From positions 37,940,356 to 38,004,355 of the forward strand of contig OV277870.1 in the NCBI GenBank assembly GCA_922989275.2: a stretch of 64,000 nt of DNA, written 5' to 3'. This DNA comes from Gari tellinella. Taxonomy: Eukaryota; Mollusca; Bivalvia; Cardiida; Psammobiidae. The stretch's first letter is position 1, and each line of letters opens with the position of its first letter. Shown here piece after piece: positions 17,830 to 29,565 of the stretch. Below the pieces are notes generated by a model. That model was given only the letters and a program-made list of their open reading frames with translations, made no database searches and was not told the origin of the DNA. A program made the translations under genes and the position numbers.

Positions 17830-19124
17830 AGCTCACCTGGCACGAAGTGCCAAGGTGAGCTATTGTGATCGCCCTGTGTCCGTCGTCCGTCGTCGTCCGT
17901 CGTCAGTCGTCCGTCGTCAAACTTTTCGTTCAAAGATCTTCTTCTTAGAAACCACTGGGCCAATTTCATCAAAACTTCATAGGATTGTTCCTCGTAGGGT
18001 ACTCTCTCAGATTTATTCAAATATAGGTAATCCAATTGAAATTGTGGTTGCCATGGCAACCAATTGAAAAAACTTTAAAAATCTTCTTGTCAAAAACTAC
18101 TGGTCCGAATTGAAAATAATTTTATCCAAATGTGCCATTGGTGACCCTCTATCAGATTTCTAAAAATAATTTTCCTATCTTGAAAAACATGGCCGCCAGT
18201 GGGTTGGGCAGATTTTCCTTATATGGCTATATAGTGAAAACTTAAAAAATCTTCTTGTCAAAAACTAGTGGTCCGATTTGAAAGTAATTTTATGCAAATG
18301 ATCCATGGGTGACCCGCTACCATATTTCTTAAAATTATTTTGATATCTAAAAAAACATGGCCGCCAGTGGGTGGGGCAAAATTTCCTTATGTTACTGTAT
18401 AGTAAAAACTTTAAAAATCTTCTTCTCTGAAACTACTATTTCAAATTAAAAATAATTTAATACAAATGGTCAATTGATGATCTTTTACTAGATTTCTTAA
18501 AATCATTTTGTTATCTAAAAAAAAATGGCCGCCAGTGGGTGGGGCAAGTTTTCCTTATGTTACTGTATAGTAAAAACTTTCAAAATCTTCTTCTCTGAAA
18601 CTACTGGTCCAAATTAAAAATAATTTTGCAGAAATGGTCAATTGATGATCCTCTACCAGATTTCTTAAAATCATTTTGTTATCTTAAAAAACATGACCGC
18701 CAGTGGGTGGGGCATGTTACTGTATAGTAAAAACTTTAAAAATCTTCTTCTCTGAAACTACTTATTCAAATTCAAAATAATTTTACACAAATGGTTAATT
18801 GATGACCCTCTACCAGATATCTTATTAAAATCATTTTGTTATCTAAAAAACATGACCGCCAGTGGGTGGGACAAGTTTTCCTTATATTTCTGTATAGAAA
18901 AACTTTCAAAAAAAATTCTCTGAAACTATTGGTCTGATTTAAGAATTATTTTACACAAATAATGATTCATGGGTTACCCTTTGCCAGTTTTCTTCAAATA
19001 ATCTTCCTAGCTCAAACAACATGGCCACCAGTGGGTGGAGGTGAATAAGTGAAAACTTAATCATAACTGGTCGATTTACATGACCGTAATCATGGATACC
19101 AGGTGAGCGATTTGGGGCCTTGTT
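17830..19124 (+). mobile_element. AGCTCACCT element, copy D1
   Basis: The left end is a hairpin, AGCTCACCTGGCACGAAGTG then CCAAGGTGAGCT, followed by ATTGTGATCGCC and a GTCCGTCGTC run. The right end is ACCAGGTGAGCGATTTGGGG then CCTTGTT. The core is five or so diverged repeats of CATGGCCGCCAGTGGGTGGG plus AAAACTT..AAATCTTCTT. About 1.3 kb, no protein-coding capacity. Same subfamily as 43562-44649. Confidence 0.8.
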
Positions 19125-19987
19125 GCCAATAGCATCTATAGTCTTTCATGTCCTGGTATATTTGTTACCAATTATATTTACCATCTGTCATGTCCTGATG
19201 TATTTGATACCAATTGTATATATATAGCCTACCTATCCTGATATATTTGTTGCCAGTTATATTTATCATCTGTCATGTCCTTACGCATTTGTTACCAATT
19301 GTATGTGTAGTCTACATATCCTGATATATTTGTTGCCAGTTATATTTATCATCCGTCATGTCCTGGTACAGTCCTAATGCAGTTGTTACAAATTGTATAT
19401 CTATAGTCTACAATGTCCTGGTACATTTGTTGCCAGGTATATTTATCATCTGTCATGTCTTGGTATATTTGTTACCGGTTATATTTATCATTTGTCATGT
19501 CTTGGTGTATTTGTTACCTATTGTATCTATAGTCTACAATGTCCTGGTATGTTTGTTACCAATTGTGTCTATAGTCTACAATGTCCTGGTATATTTGGTA
19601 CCATTTATAGTTATCATCTGTCATGTCCTCATGCATCTGTTACCAATTGTATGTATAGTCTACATATCCTGGTATATTTGTTGCCAGTTATATTTATCAT
19701 CCGTCGTGTCCTGGTATATTTGTTACCAGTTATATTTATCATATGTCATGTCCTAATGCAGTTGTTACAAATTGTATATCTATAGTCTACATGTCCTGGT
19801 ATATTTGTTACCAGTTATATTTACCATCTGTCATGTCTTGGTATATTTGTTACCAGTTATATTTATCATCAGTCTTGTCCTGATGCAATTGTTACCAATT
19901 GTATCTATAGTCTACAATGTCCTGATATATTTGTTGCCAGTTATATTTATCATCCGTCGTGTCCTGGTATATTTGTTACCCCTTTTT

Positions 19988-20833
19988 AGCTCACCTGGCA
20001 CGTAGTGCCAAGGTGAGCTTTTAGGATCGCTGGATGTCCGTCGTCCGTCGTCTGTCCGTCCACAATTGTTCGTTAACACTCTACCAGGTTCAAATCTCAT
20101 TGGATCTTCATGAAACTTCATCAAAATGTTTGCCTTAATGAAATCTAGGTCAAGTTTGAATGTGGGTCATGTCCGGTCAAAAACTAGGTCACTAGGTCAA
20201 ATTATCGAAAAACCTTGTTAACACTCTAGAGGCTACAAATTCCATTTGATCATCATGAAACTTCATCAATATGATTGCCTCAATGAAATCTAGGCCAAGT
20301 TTGAATATGGGTCATGTCCGGTCAAAAACTAGGTCACTAGGTCAAATCTTCGAAAAACCTTGTTAACACTCTAGAGACTACAAATTTCATTTGATCTTCA
20401 TGAAACTTCATCAAAATGTTTGCCTCAATGAAATCTAGATCAAGTTCGAATGTGGGTCTTGTCTGGTCAAAAACTAGGTCACTAGGTCAAATTATCGAAA
20501 AACCTTGTTAACACTCTAGAGGCTACAAATTTCATTTGATCTTCATGAAACTTCATCAATATGATTGCCTCAATGAAATCTAGGCCAAGTTCGAATGTGG
20601 GTCATGTCCGGTCAAAAACTAGGTCACTAGGTCAAGTCATCGAAAAACCTTGTTAACACTCTATAGAGACTACAAAATTCATTGAATCTTCATGAAACTT
20701 GAACAAAATGTTTGTCTCATTGAAATCGAAGTCAAATTAGAATGAGGGTCATGCCCGGTCAAAAACTAGGTCACACGGTGTACATGGTTACATGGTTACC
20801 AGGTGAGCGATTTAGGGCCATAGTGGCCCTTGT
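19988..20833 (+). mobile_element. AGCTCACCT element, copy D2, with 145-bp internal tandem repeat
   Basis: Same hairpin start and AGGTGAGCGATTTAGGGCC...CCTTGTT end as the other copies. The core is completely different: a 145-bp unit in tandem (GTCAAAAACTAGGTCACTAG recurs at 20176, 20321, 20466, 20611 and 20758). Confidence 0.85.
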
Positions 20834-21070
20834 TTATCATCTGTCATGTCCTGATGCCTTTTGCCAATATATGTAGCATCTTTAGTCTTTCATGTCCTGG
20901 TATATTTGTTACCAGTTGTATTTATCATCTGTCATGTCCTGGTATATTTGTTACAAATTATATTAATTGATCTTAGCGTGCGTTTATTATCATGTGTATT
21001 TTTCGCCTTCCATGTCCTGACGCCTTTGTTGCCAATTGTACTATCTATAGCATTTCATGCCTAGTGCATT

Positions 21071-21879
21071 TATTGCCAACTGAACATGTATCTATATGCT
21101 TTCACGTCCTGGTTCAATTGTTTCCAATTATTCTGGGTGTCCGTTTGTTGCCATCTGTATAGTAACCAATCATATTAAGTGTCTTTCATGTCCGGATGCA
21201 TTTGTTGCCAATTATATTTATTGTCTTTCATTTCCAGGAGTGTTTCTTGCCCACTTTATACTCGTTCTTCAGTAGCGTTTGTCGTCAAATGAATGTCTCG
21301 TCATACATAATCGTTTGTTTCAAACAGCATTTCTAGTTTTTCAATGTCTCGTACGTTTGTTGCCAAATGCACTTATCGTCTTTCAGATTTAGGGGCGTTT
21401 ATAATAATTAACAATTGTATTTCGCGTCTATGATGTTCAGATGTGTTTGTCGACAACTGTATTTATATCCTTGCGTGTGCAAGACCGTTCTTGTCAACGG
21501 TGTTTCACGTTTTAGATGCTTTTGTTACTGAATGTAGCTCTCATATTTTCTTGCTTAAATGCGGATTTCTTTTTTCGACCGAAACTTTTCGTCTTTCAGG
21601 TACATTTTCTAACTATTTCTGTCTTCTGATTGTTTATTTTCAACTCTGTTTTTGTCTTTCAGGAATGTTTGTTGTCAACGGTATTTCTCTCGAGATGACC
21701 AGTTGGACGCCTTACAGACTATGTAAAACCAAAGTAAATGTTCTATATATTTCAATACGGTGCTTATATTCATATTGAACAGTGTTCAACAACCTCTCAC
21801 GGTGTTCAAGACGTCTACACATCATAGTGGACTGCTGGAATAGCTATGGAGTTACCGCAGTTCATCCTTATACCCTTAA
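21071..21879. other. Gene-free sequence with decayed minisatellite
   Basis: Contains loose GTTTGTTGCCAA / CTTTCATGTC motifs to about 21680. An ORF at 21443-21778 overlaps these repeats and shows no family motif. Confidence 0.4.
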
Positions 21880-22088
21880 CCCCTTCACTGCCGTGACGTC
21901 ATCAATTTTAAACAATTGTCGTCTGCTTTTATTTTTAAAATTAGATTTTTAGAAATTTTGATTTAAGAAATATTGAAATGAGTGTCAAACAGTTTGGATC
22001 CTGATCAGACGCCGCGTGACGCGGCGTCTAATCAGGATCCAAACTGTTTGCAAATAACCATCGTACTCGGGGTAAGGCAGTGAAGGGG
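21880..22088 (+). mobile_element. TTAA-flanked piggyBac-like MITE
   Basis: TTAA at 21876-21879 and 22089-22092. Ends CCCCTTCACTGCC and GGCAGTGAAGGGG are a perfect 13-bp inverted repeat, followed inside the left end by GTGACGTCATC. Contains the P1 palindrome at 21986-22050 (CAAACAGTTTGGATCCTGAT... GACGCCGCG). Confidence 0.85.
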
Positions 22089-22215
22089 TTAAAGTCAGCT
22101 ACTATTATCGCCACTTAAAACTGGGTTTGTGTCTGTGTTTAAAACAGGTGGTCCTTTATGAAACTTCAAATGAAACAAATACAGTTTCCAATTAAATTTA
22201 GATCATGTGAGACTA

Positions 22216-22408
22216 CAGTAGAACCGCTCTATTACGACCGCTAAAACGAAGGCAAATTGATTGCATAAAGACAGGTGACAGCTTAAAGCAAGGTGACAGT
22301 AAAACAGAAAGCTCCTAAAGGAGCTTTCTGTTTCACCGTTACCAGTCACCTGCCTTAAATACATGATTTTTAGCACAATTTAGTGGTCGTTTTAGAGAGG
22401 TTCTACTG
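22216..22408 (+). mobile_element. TA-flanked mariner-like MITE, CAGTAGAACC family
   Basis: TA outside CAGTAGAACCGCTCTATTAC and AGAGAGGTTCTACTG. Internal palindrome GACAGCTTAAAGCAAGGTGA... AGAAAGCTCCT. 193 bp. Relative at 42521-42704. Confidence 0.8.
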
Positions 22409-22969
22409 TACATGTATTTAGAACTGGTTTAGTATGTAAAATGACAAACAGTGCATGCCCAAATAAGAGCGCTCCCTTAGGAACCCTTTTTCCTGGGTCT
22501 TCACATTTTGAATAGGACAAGTGTATTCTTTATAGGTACACACTTTTGAAATTTTGAATACTAGTATACTCGTCGCTAGGATTGTCGTATAAGACAGATG
22601 GTAGAGTAAAAGTAAAGAATAACGCTCATGGAAGAGCTTTCTGCTTTTACTTTCATCCTACTTTAAGAAAAAAAAAGAATCTTGTATAGAGTGTACGTGG
22701 TAGTGGGAATGTACCTGCGTGTTGTGTATCAGACTATCAAATGATGTGTATGTACGAGAGACAGACAGACCGACGGACAGATGTATAGATAGACAGAGAG
22801 ATATGTAGAGAAAGAATGAGAAAGAAGAGAAAGACCCATGTATTTACCACACCAACAATCTCCTGCCCAATATATAACGATTCTGTATCTGACCATTTTG
22901 ATATTAGCTATCAGATAATTGTGCTAGATTAAGTCATATCAGACTTTCGGGACCCAAAACAACCTTTTC
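22409..22969. other. Gene-free sequence with repeat remnants
   Basis: A decayed ACAAACAGTG palindrome near 22441-22512, a decayed GCAGAATGCGCC-type palindrome near 22595-22670, and a short GACAGACAGA/GATAGACAGA-rich stretch near 22764-22832. Confidence 0.45.
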
Positions 22970-23155
22970 CAGGGATCCAGATAAAGGGGGTATTTCAAAC
23001 ATCTTTATTTCTGCATTAAATCCTATGGTGTCATACTCATTAGAATCGTCTCTTCGAGACGATTCTAAGGAGTAGTAACACCATAGGATTTGATGCTGGT
23101 ATGTAGGATTTTTATTTGGATTTGTTCAGTTTACTCCCCCTTATGTGAATCCCTG
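22970..23155 (+). mobile_element. hAT-like MITE, CAGGGCTCCAGATAAG family (copy 3)
   Basis: Ends CAGGGATCCAGATAAAGGGG and CTTATGTGAATCCCTG. Palindromic centre TTAGAATCGTCTCTTCGAGA. Flanks CTTTTC/TTTTTC, one mismatch. Non-coding. Confidence 0.8.
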
Positions 23156-23271
23156 TTTTTCTAAAAACAATTTGCGGTGTTCGTCTGTGATGTCTTCTCC
23201 TTGCCATTGTTACTATGGTATGCATATTACAAAAGTGTCTTCAAAACGTATTTAGTCTTGATCAGGGTACT

Positions 23272-23464
23272 GGGGCACGTTTCATAAAACTTCGTACGAC
23301 CAAAAAATGGTTGTCAAAACTTTAATTAGATGTTATATCATGACGATTCCAAAGAGATGTCACAAGGCAGGATTAGATGGAGAAATAAATAATATTTGAA
23401 ACTTTTATAATCTGACTTACGACGACATTAATTTTGTCGTACGAAGTTTTATGAAACGGGCACC
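23272..23464 (+). mobile_element. MITE with CGTTTCATAAAACTTCGTAC inverted termini
   Basis: GGGCACGTTTCATAAAACTT + CGTACGAC at the left is mirrored by GTCGTACGAAGTTTTATGAA + ACGGGCACC at the right; arms are about 28 bp. 193 bp, no ORF. A structurally similar but distinct pair is at 55823-55991. Confidence 0.8.
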
Positions 23465-23595
23465 AGAATAAGAGGGAATTCTCTTAATGCTTCAAACAAT
23501 GTTTCTTTTATATCACACCCAAACCTTATGCTGTGGCTTATCATTAGAATCCTCTCAAAGAGAGACGAATCTAATCGATATACAGTCATAACGTA

Positions 23596-23955
23596 GAGTA
23601 CTCCCTCCCTACAAATACCCTCTGAACAAACGATTCCCTCCTTACAACAACGCTTGTCGCTGTTTCCAAAACAATAGCATTATCTCCAACCTTTTCACGG
23701 CTGCAATATCGTCTGCTTAAAATTGTCGTCTGTCGTTTTTCTCAAATTTACATAGTGGACATTTAGACAGAAAAAACCCACAATGACGAGTGACAAATAG
23801 CTTAAATCCAGATTAGTCGCCGCTTTTCGCGGCGTCTGATCTGGATTCAAGCTGTCTGCAAATGTAAGCTTATTTCCCTCACTATAACAATTCCCTCCGA
23901 ACAACACACATACTATGTGTCTCCCATTGAGTGGTGTTGTAGAGAGGGGGTACTG
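23596..23955 (+). mobile_element. TA-flanked mariner-like MITE, CAGTGCTCCC family
   Basis: Ends GAGTACTCCCTCCCTACAAA and TTGTAGAGAGGGGGTACTG, TA on both sides. Contains CAATATCGTCTGCTTAAAAT, then a P1-type palindrome (CGCCGCTTTTCGCGGCG), then GGGAGAC. Same layout as 29566-29919 and 55217-55585. Confidence 0.8.
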
Positions 23956-24012
23956 TATTGTATTGTTTGGTGTGAGCACACAGGATTTAGATTACGAAAT
24001 ACTCCCCTTATA

Positions 24013-24258
24013 CAGTAGAGAATCTGTTATTCTTTTCCGTTTAAACGCAAACGTACGCAAACGCAAAGCACTAAAACGTAGAAAAGAACAAGTTTTGGAC
24101 AATTTTGATAATTCTTGTTTATCTTGGTGGCAAACAGTTTGGAGCCTGATCAGACGCCGGGTTACCCGGCGTCTGATCTGGCTCCAAACTGTTTGCATTG
24201 CAAATAATAGTTTTAGCGTAAACGCGTTAATTGGGAAAGAATAACAGATTCTCCACTG
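24013..24258 (-). mobile_element. TA-flanked mariner-like MITE, CAGTGGAGAAT family, 246 bp
   Basis: TA outside CAGTAGAGAATCTGTTATTC and its inverted partner. The middle holds the P1 variant palindrome GACGCCGGGTTACCCGGCGTC inside CAAACAGTTTGGAGCC arms. Length identical to 35694-35939 and 38306-38551. Confidence 0.88.
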
Positions 24259-24793
24259 TATCTGGGACTATAAATGAACCAATTTTATTTTTTACCGTAA
24301 AAGTCCTAATAATTAAGATATCCTGTATAACTGCTGTACTTATCCTAAAAAGTGTACTAATTGCTTTTATCACACAATATTTTTGTCGGGTGCAAACGGA
24401 ATGGTGATCATGGTAAACCCTGATCAGACTGTTCCTGACTGTTTGCATGCTTAGACCTATCTGTTCCAAATACATGGGTGCAATTACGGCATATAATTCC
24501 AATCACGTGATCTGCCTTAGAATTATACATACAAAGCTATGTAAATAACAAATGCAGCCTGTTTGAATGTAGGAACTCTATAAAATTGTATCAACTATAA
24601 CCCTTTCATTGCCATGCCGTCATCTTATTTCAACAGTCAGCGTTTGCTTTTGTTTCTTAAATTTAAATTTTATATATTTTGACCAAGATCCGAGCTGTTT
24701 GCGGCGTCTGATCAGGATCCAATCTGTTTTACACTTAATTATATATTTATTGAGTCAAAATACATAAAACTTAAAATACATTTTAGAAATATA
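24259..24793. other. Gene-free sequence with TTAA-family remnant
   Basis: Near 24600-24735 there is a degraded piggyBac-like MITE (CCCTTTCATTGCCATGCCGT, then GGCGTCTGATCAGGATCC). Nothing else recognised. Confidence 0.4.
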
Positions 24794-25048
24794 CAGGGCT
24801 GCAATAAGTTGAAATGAAAAATCCTAAGATTTCCAAATATGCATTTTTCAAGAGCGATTTTACGAATCGTACCTTTACCCCATAGCCGATTTCTAGTTTT
24901 GTTGGCATGTGACTACTTAAAGCAGACTGGACGTAAAGCAGAATGCGCCTTATGGCGCATTCTGCTTTACTTTCAGCCTGCTTTAAGCTACCATAACCTG
25001 GGGAAAAATCCGGAGATTTAGAAAAAATCCGGAGAAATGGCAGCCCTG
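24794..25048 (-). mobile_element. hAT-like MITE, CAGGGCTGCCAT family (copy 4)
   Basis: Ends CAGGGCTGCAAT and ATGGCAGCCCTG with a perfect 6-bp duplication AATATA (24788-24793, 25049-25054). Core palindrome GCAGAATGCGCCTTATGGCG. Confidence 0.9.
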
Positions 25049-25242
25049 AATATAAGCATACTTATTATGACAATTGTTGAAAGCAAATGACATCATGACA
25101 ATGGGTGGGGAATGGTAAAACTTGATGGCGAGAGCTTTGAACCAGATTGGAGTTACACGACTGCTGATCGAGACACAATTGTTTTTCCTATTCGTGTCAA
25201 GTTTTGTTTTGTATGATAAGGGTTTACTACAATGATTTAATT

Positions 25243-25912
25243 TACACGCTAGCCTCAATTACCTGCAGTATTTACACGTTTTATATCAGTTCTTATTTTT
25301 TAGTATTTTTAACGTTGGCCTAACAGATTTTAAACAAATTTGTCAACTTATATTTTAACATTTCACTTGCTGCATTTGATTATAAACATGTACCAATGGA
25401 CAGGACTTAATCCTTTCTATAAATGCTAAAACAAAGTACATGAATTCGTTGCATGGTGACTGTTAAATATACACGCTAGCCTCAAATACATGCAGTATTT
25501 ACACATGTTTTGTATCAGTTTTTATTTTATTAGTATTTTTAACGTTGGCCTCACATTTTGAAACAAAATTCGTCAAAACTTTAAATTTAACATATCACTT
25601 GCTGCCTTTGATGATAAACATGTACCAGTGGAGAAGACGTAATCCTTTCTGTGAATGCTAAAAATGTACACGAATTCTGTTTATATAGAGTTGGTAACTG
25701 TTTAATATACACGCTAGCCTCAATTACATGCAGTATTTACACATGTTTTATATCATTTTTAATTTTTAGTATTTTTAACGTTGGCCTAACAGAATTTAAA
25801 CACAATTTGTCAACTTGAATTTAACATAGCACCTGCTGCATTTGATTATAAACATGTGCCAGTGTAGAGACTCCTTAATCCTTTCTATAAATGCTTTAAA
25901 AAATGTTTATTA
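25243..25912 (+). repeat. Three tandem copies of a ~230-bp unit
   Basis: TACACGCTAGCCTCAA begins units at 25243, 25470 and 25708 (spacing 227 and 238 bp). Each continues with GCAGTATTTACAC, TAGTATTTTTAACGTTGGCC, ATAAACATGTACCA and TTAATCCTTTCT. The third unit is shorter. No coding potential seen. Confidence 0.85.
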
Positions 25913-27100
25913 CAAATATACTGACATGATATAGAATCTGTACATTTGGTTTGAGGGACTTTTGTTTACATTTGGTGTGAGGGACTTTTGTTATACTTAT
26001 AATTACAAACCGTAGACAAATTTGGTATCATAATGCGCAAAAATTGCATTGGCTACACGATAGTGTCTTTTTAAATGTGATTAAAATTTGCAGATCATAA
26101 TTTTGTGTGTGCATGACAGTGGTGTGAAAAGTAAAAGTTTCAAATGTACAGTTTCTTTATCGTGTAGGTAATAGTTTGTTTCAAGATCTTGGATCTAAAC
26201 TACATGTACATGTAATGTATTTGCAATGGACAAGCGAGTTGGTATCAGCGCGTTTATTCATGGATTAACCGATAAATGCGCCTTTTTACGCCGTTAATTT
26301 ATTACTTTATTGAAGAAAATAGGTCTACTATCATACAGAAATCATAAGTATCATAAGAAATACTTTCGATATTCTAGCAGTTTATAACTTACAGCAGGCT
26401 GAAAGTAAAGCAGAATGCGCCTTAAGGCGCATTCTGCTTTAATTTCAACCTGCTTCAAGTGCTCACCAATCTTCAAAACTAGAAACAGGCTATAGGTTAA
26501 TGGATTAATAATGACTTCTTCACTGTACTGATGCTACTCTCAAAAACGAGGCCCATATTCCATCTTAAGACAGGTGCCTGCTTACAATAAGGATGGAAGA
26601 AAAGCAAAACTTTCTTGAAAGGAGCTTCATGTTTTTCATCCGTTCTAATTTAAGCTGCCAAATGTGCTTTCTTTGAGGTGGGATTAAATCTAAGTTATAC
26701 TGAACTCAGCTGTTTTGTATTCCTTTATATGTGCTTCTTTGTACTGATTTTGATAATATTTGTAAATAAAATAATAATCTTTTACTCGTTTTTATCTTTT
26801 ACTCGTTTTTATCGTGCCTCCTTCGTACCACGGCCATCCACCAGAAACAGCGTTTTAGCAGTTACGGTAAGCTACCTTCACGGAGTAGGGAAAAGGTTTC
26901 GGAAATTGCCATAATTCGAAAACTTCTATACTTCGGGATTTATATGTGTCCCACTTTGTGTGTTCTGTACTGTTCTTCTTAATTCGAATAGTCCAAGTCG
27001 TCAATTCTTGCTCTTGTCGGTCTATGTATGCTTGTTTCTTTCTCCCTCACTGTTTATCAGGCTTTCGTGGTACATGTATTTCGTCTACACTCGCTTTCCC
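25913..27100. other. Gene-free sequence
   Basis: A solo core palindrome of the CAGGGCTGCC family lies at about 26395-26460 (GAAAGTAAAGCAGAATGCGC and complement). A 78-codon hydrophobic ORF at 26678-26914 has no recognised motif. No splice-bounded exon was identified. Confidence 0.4.
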
Positions 27101-27131
27101 TCTCTATTGTACCGCTGTTTAACTATTTGTC

Positions 27132-27224
27132 TGAAAGTAAGACTGTCTCTTCGTCTCTCTAACTGTCTCTTCATCTCTCTGTCTCTGTCTGTCTGTCTCT
27201 CTTTCTCTCTCTTCTCTTCTCTCT

Positions 27225-27264
<40 letters not shown>

Positions 27265-27400
27265 GCTGTATGTAGCACTTATTTTTTGTAGTGTTGGCCT
27301 ACACTGTAAACCCAAGTGTTCTAGTATAGGTCTCTGTCTCAGTCTGTGTCTCTGTCTCTGTCTTCTTCTCTCTCTCTATCTCTCTATCTATCTATCTCAT
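27132..27400 (+). repeat. CT-rich microsatellite
   Basis: Runs of TCTCTCTC with TCTGTCTC interruptions in two blocks (27132-27262, 27330-27400). Each is followed by a copy of CATGCTGTATGTAGCACTTA, so the microsatellite plus its right flank are duplicated. Confidence 0.9.
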
Positions 27401-28046
27401 GCTATATGTAGCACTTATTTTTTGCAGTGTTGGCCTAAGCCCCAATTACGCGTATATATGCGCCCTTGACGAACAGTGTACATGTTGAGAAGGTACTTGT
27501 CTTATGCCAAACAGTGTATACTCAGATCAGAGAGTTCCTATATGAACCCACGATCTTATCAGGATCTAACACTGCTTGTCGTTTGCATCATACTGTGAAA
27601 ACAAACCACCAGTAGTAAAAATTAGATCGTCTTATATCTAGTAATGATTACTGGGAACGTTGGTCGTCCATTTAAAGTTTCAATGATGCATGGGTTGAGA
27701 ATAGATCCGTCACTGTAATGTGTGTTACGGTAAGCTGACCACGGAGTACTAAAATCGCGATGCTTGTCAGGTTTAATAAGCGTGTAGTTCATCTTAAATT
27801 TATTGACACATTTAATTCTAACAGTTGTCCTTGTGTATATTTAAATACAGGTGTATATCTATAGGTGGTCCGTAAACGTCGAAAATATAGTGTCTGCTTC
27901 ATAGTTATCAACATAATTACGGCCTCATCGTGCTCATCGTGAGGCCGGTGCCTTATAGTATCCACCCTGTCCGTCAGTCAGTCTGGGTATAATTATACCC
28001 AACTCGCATAAGGCATTTAAGTCTGTAAGAGTTATGACCCTTGAAT

Positions 28047-28052
<6 letters not shown>

Positions 28053-28077
<25 letters not shown>

Positions 28078-28205
28078 CCAGATTTATATAGCGCTCTTTT
28101 CACACAGGGGTAGTGCGTTCAAAAGCGCTTCACATGAAATTACACACTACAAAGCAAGAAAAGACAAAAAAACTACAATAAGATCTAAAATAAACATGAA
28201 TAAAC
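28053..28205 (+). repeat. Dispersed (ATT)n-TACCAGATTTATATAGCGC repeat
   Basis: (ATT)n then ACCAGATTTATATAGCGCTC + TTTTCACACAGGGGTAGTGC, GCGCTTCACATGAAATTACA and AACATGAATAAACATA. The same order recurs at 59245-59400. Probably a SINE- or LINE-derived dispersed repeat. Confidence 0.65.
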
Positions 28206-29565
28206 ATATACTATGCCAATTTTCAACGCAACACCCCGGATATTCCCATTACATGTCTTAAGTTAGTCTGGTCAATTCTGTAATGTGTGCATATCCTGAA
28301 TAGATTTCTTCTGCAATTCATAGAGTGATCAATGGACAATACTTTTGGTAAACAAAAATAAAATGAATTGGCATTTGGTCCCAAAAATATGGAATTTTGT
28401 GAAAACAAGTTTTCAGAAATCTCATTTTCCAATGCATTTTCAATGGGGAATGTTAACCAGAAATTAGCGATACGTTTGGAAAGATGGTTATTATTCGTCA
28501 GAAGTGTCAATGAAACTTCGTTGCCAATATTAACAACTTTGAGGACAGTACATCAATTTAAAAACACAAATAAAAACATTTAAAAAAAAATTGTCTACTT
28601 TTCTATCGATTTAAAACACCCGCTCTGATATGAAAATAGAAGGAAACTCGGAGGTGTTGCGTTAGCAGTTTGGCCTAGTATATGAAAGACAGCCCCCCCC
28701 CCCCCCCCCAAAAAAAAAATGGCGATCACCTTACTCCCATCAATCAGCAATGAAGCGACCGGCTTCTGATTGTCGACCGATAGAAACAATAGTAGAGCGC
28801 CGAAATGCAGGCCGCCAGGAAAAGACAAATAACTACAATTAGATATAAGATAAACACGAATAAACATACAAAAGACAGCCCCCAAAATGGTGATCACGTT
28901 ACCCCATCAATCAATTAGCAACGAAGGAAATGACTTCTTTAGTGTATATAGGTGTAAACTCTTGGCCAAGATTGGTTGTCAGCTAAATTACCCAAGACAT
29001 GTCAGGATTATGCCCCCTGAAATAATCAAAATTGTCATTTTTAATTAGCCTTGCTCTTTCTCTAACTTTAACAGTTTTCATTTGACCATTTGACAACTGA
29101 AGAGGAAAACTGAAAAGGAAAGACAAAACAAAACAAACAAACAAGGAACCTTCGGTGATTTTTAGACGGCTAAAATTGTTCCAGTGCCACATGCACGATA
29201 ACGTGACGCATTTGTGTTTATTTCAGTAGTTCTGCTATTTGCAAGTATACCATTCGGTTTTCAGTATATTTAAATACAATATAATTATTCGGCATTTAAA
29301 GGGTTTGAATTCTTGGTTGAAGCTAGTTTAAACATATTTTATTACTCATATACATGTAATACAGTTGTACATATACTTATACATCTATTGTAAAACACCA
29401 CAGAGTATAAATATAAGTAAAAGGGTTGGACCAGAAGTTCTAACAAAATTAGTAAAGGCCCTCCCCCTAAATTCGGTTATTTGTAATATTGGTAGTGGTT
29501 TATGTTTGTTTACGGATTTAACAACTAGATTAGTTCAATGAATATAAGTGCTATGTTCGTATTAC
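28206..29565. other. Gene-free sequence
   Basis: Poly-C/poly-A run at about 28690-28720, flanked by partly duplicated text (AAAGACAGCCCCC at 28684 and 28870). ORFs here are short and partly low-complexity; none looks coding. Confidence 0.4.

Larger units (their letters stand above)
17690..21070 (+). repeat. Degenerate ~42-bp minisatellite, split by two insertions
   Basis: The unit resembles GTCTTTCATGTCCTGGTATA + TTTGTTACCAATTATATTTATC, visible at 17690-17828, 19125-19985 and 20834-21070, with looser copies to about 21440. Because 42 is divisible by 3, reading frames stay open and give protein-like ORFs rich in LSCPGIF-type repeats; these are not genes. Two AGCTCACCT elements (17830-19124, 19988-20833) interrupt it. 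Confidence 0.85.

Noticed and set aside
17745..18059. Minus-strand 104-aa ORF (and relatives at 43565 and 19912) ending SPWHFVPGELK
   Set aside because: These are reverse-strand translations of the conserved left end of AGCTCACCT elements, seen as spurious proteins in repeat copies.
19358..20005. Long overlapping ORFs encoding repetitive CPGIF/VLVYLLP peptides
   Set aside because: They arise because the minisatellite unit (~42 bp) is a multiple of three; the same repeats occur without open frames nearby, and there is no start, splice or family evidence.
21443..21778. ORF containing GMFVVNGISLEMTSW, at first resembling an SH3BGRL NGD segment
   Set aside because: The similarity comes from the degenerate GTTTGTTGTCAAC minisatellite; no matching phase or neighbouring exon.
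24227..24502. ORFs across the mariner-like MITEs (also at 38303, 35708, 63231)
   Set aside because: The frame is open through the MITE termini and palindrome by chance; the same peptide appears on both strands of the palindrome.
27085..27315. Charged RERERERE ORF opposite the CT microsatellite
   Set aside because: Pure microsatellite translation.
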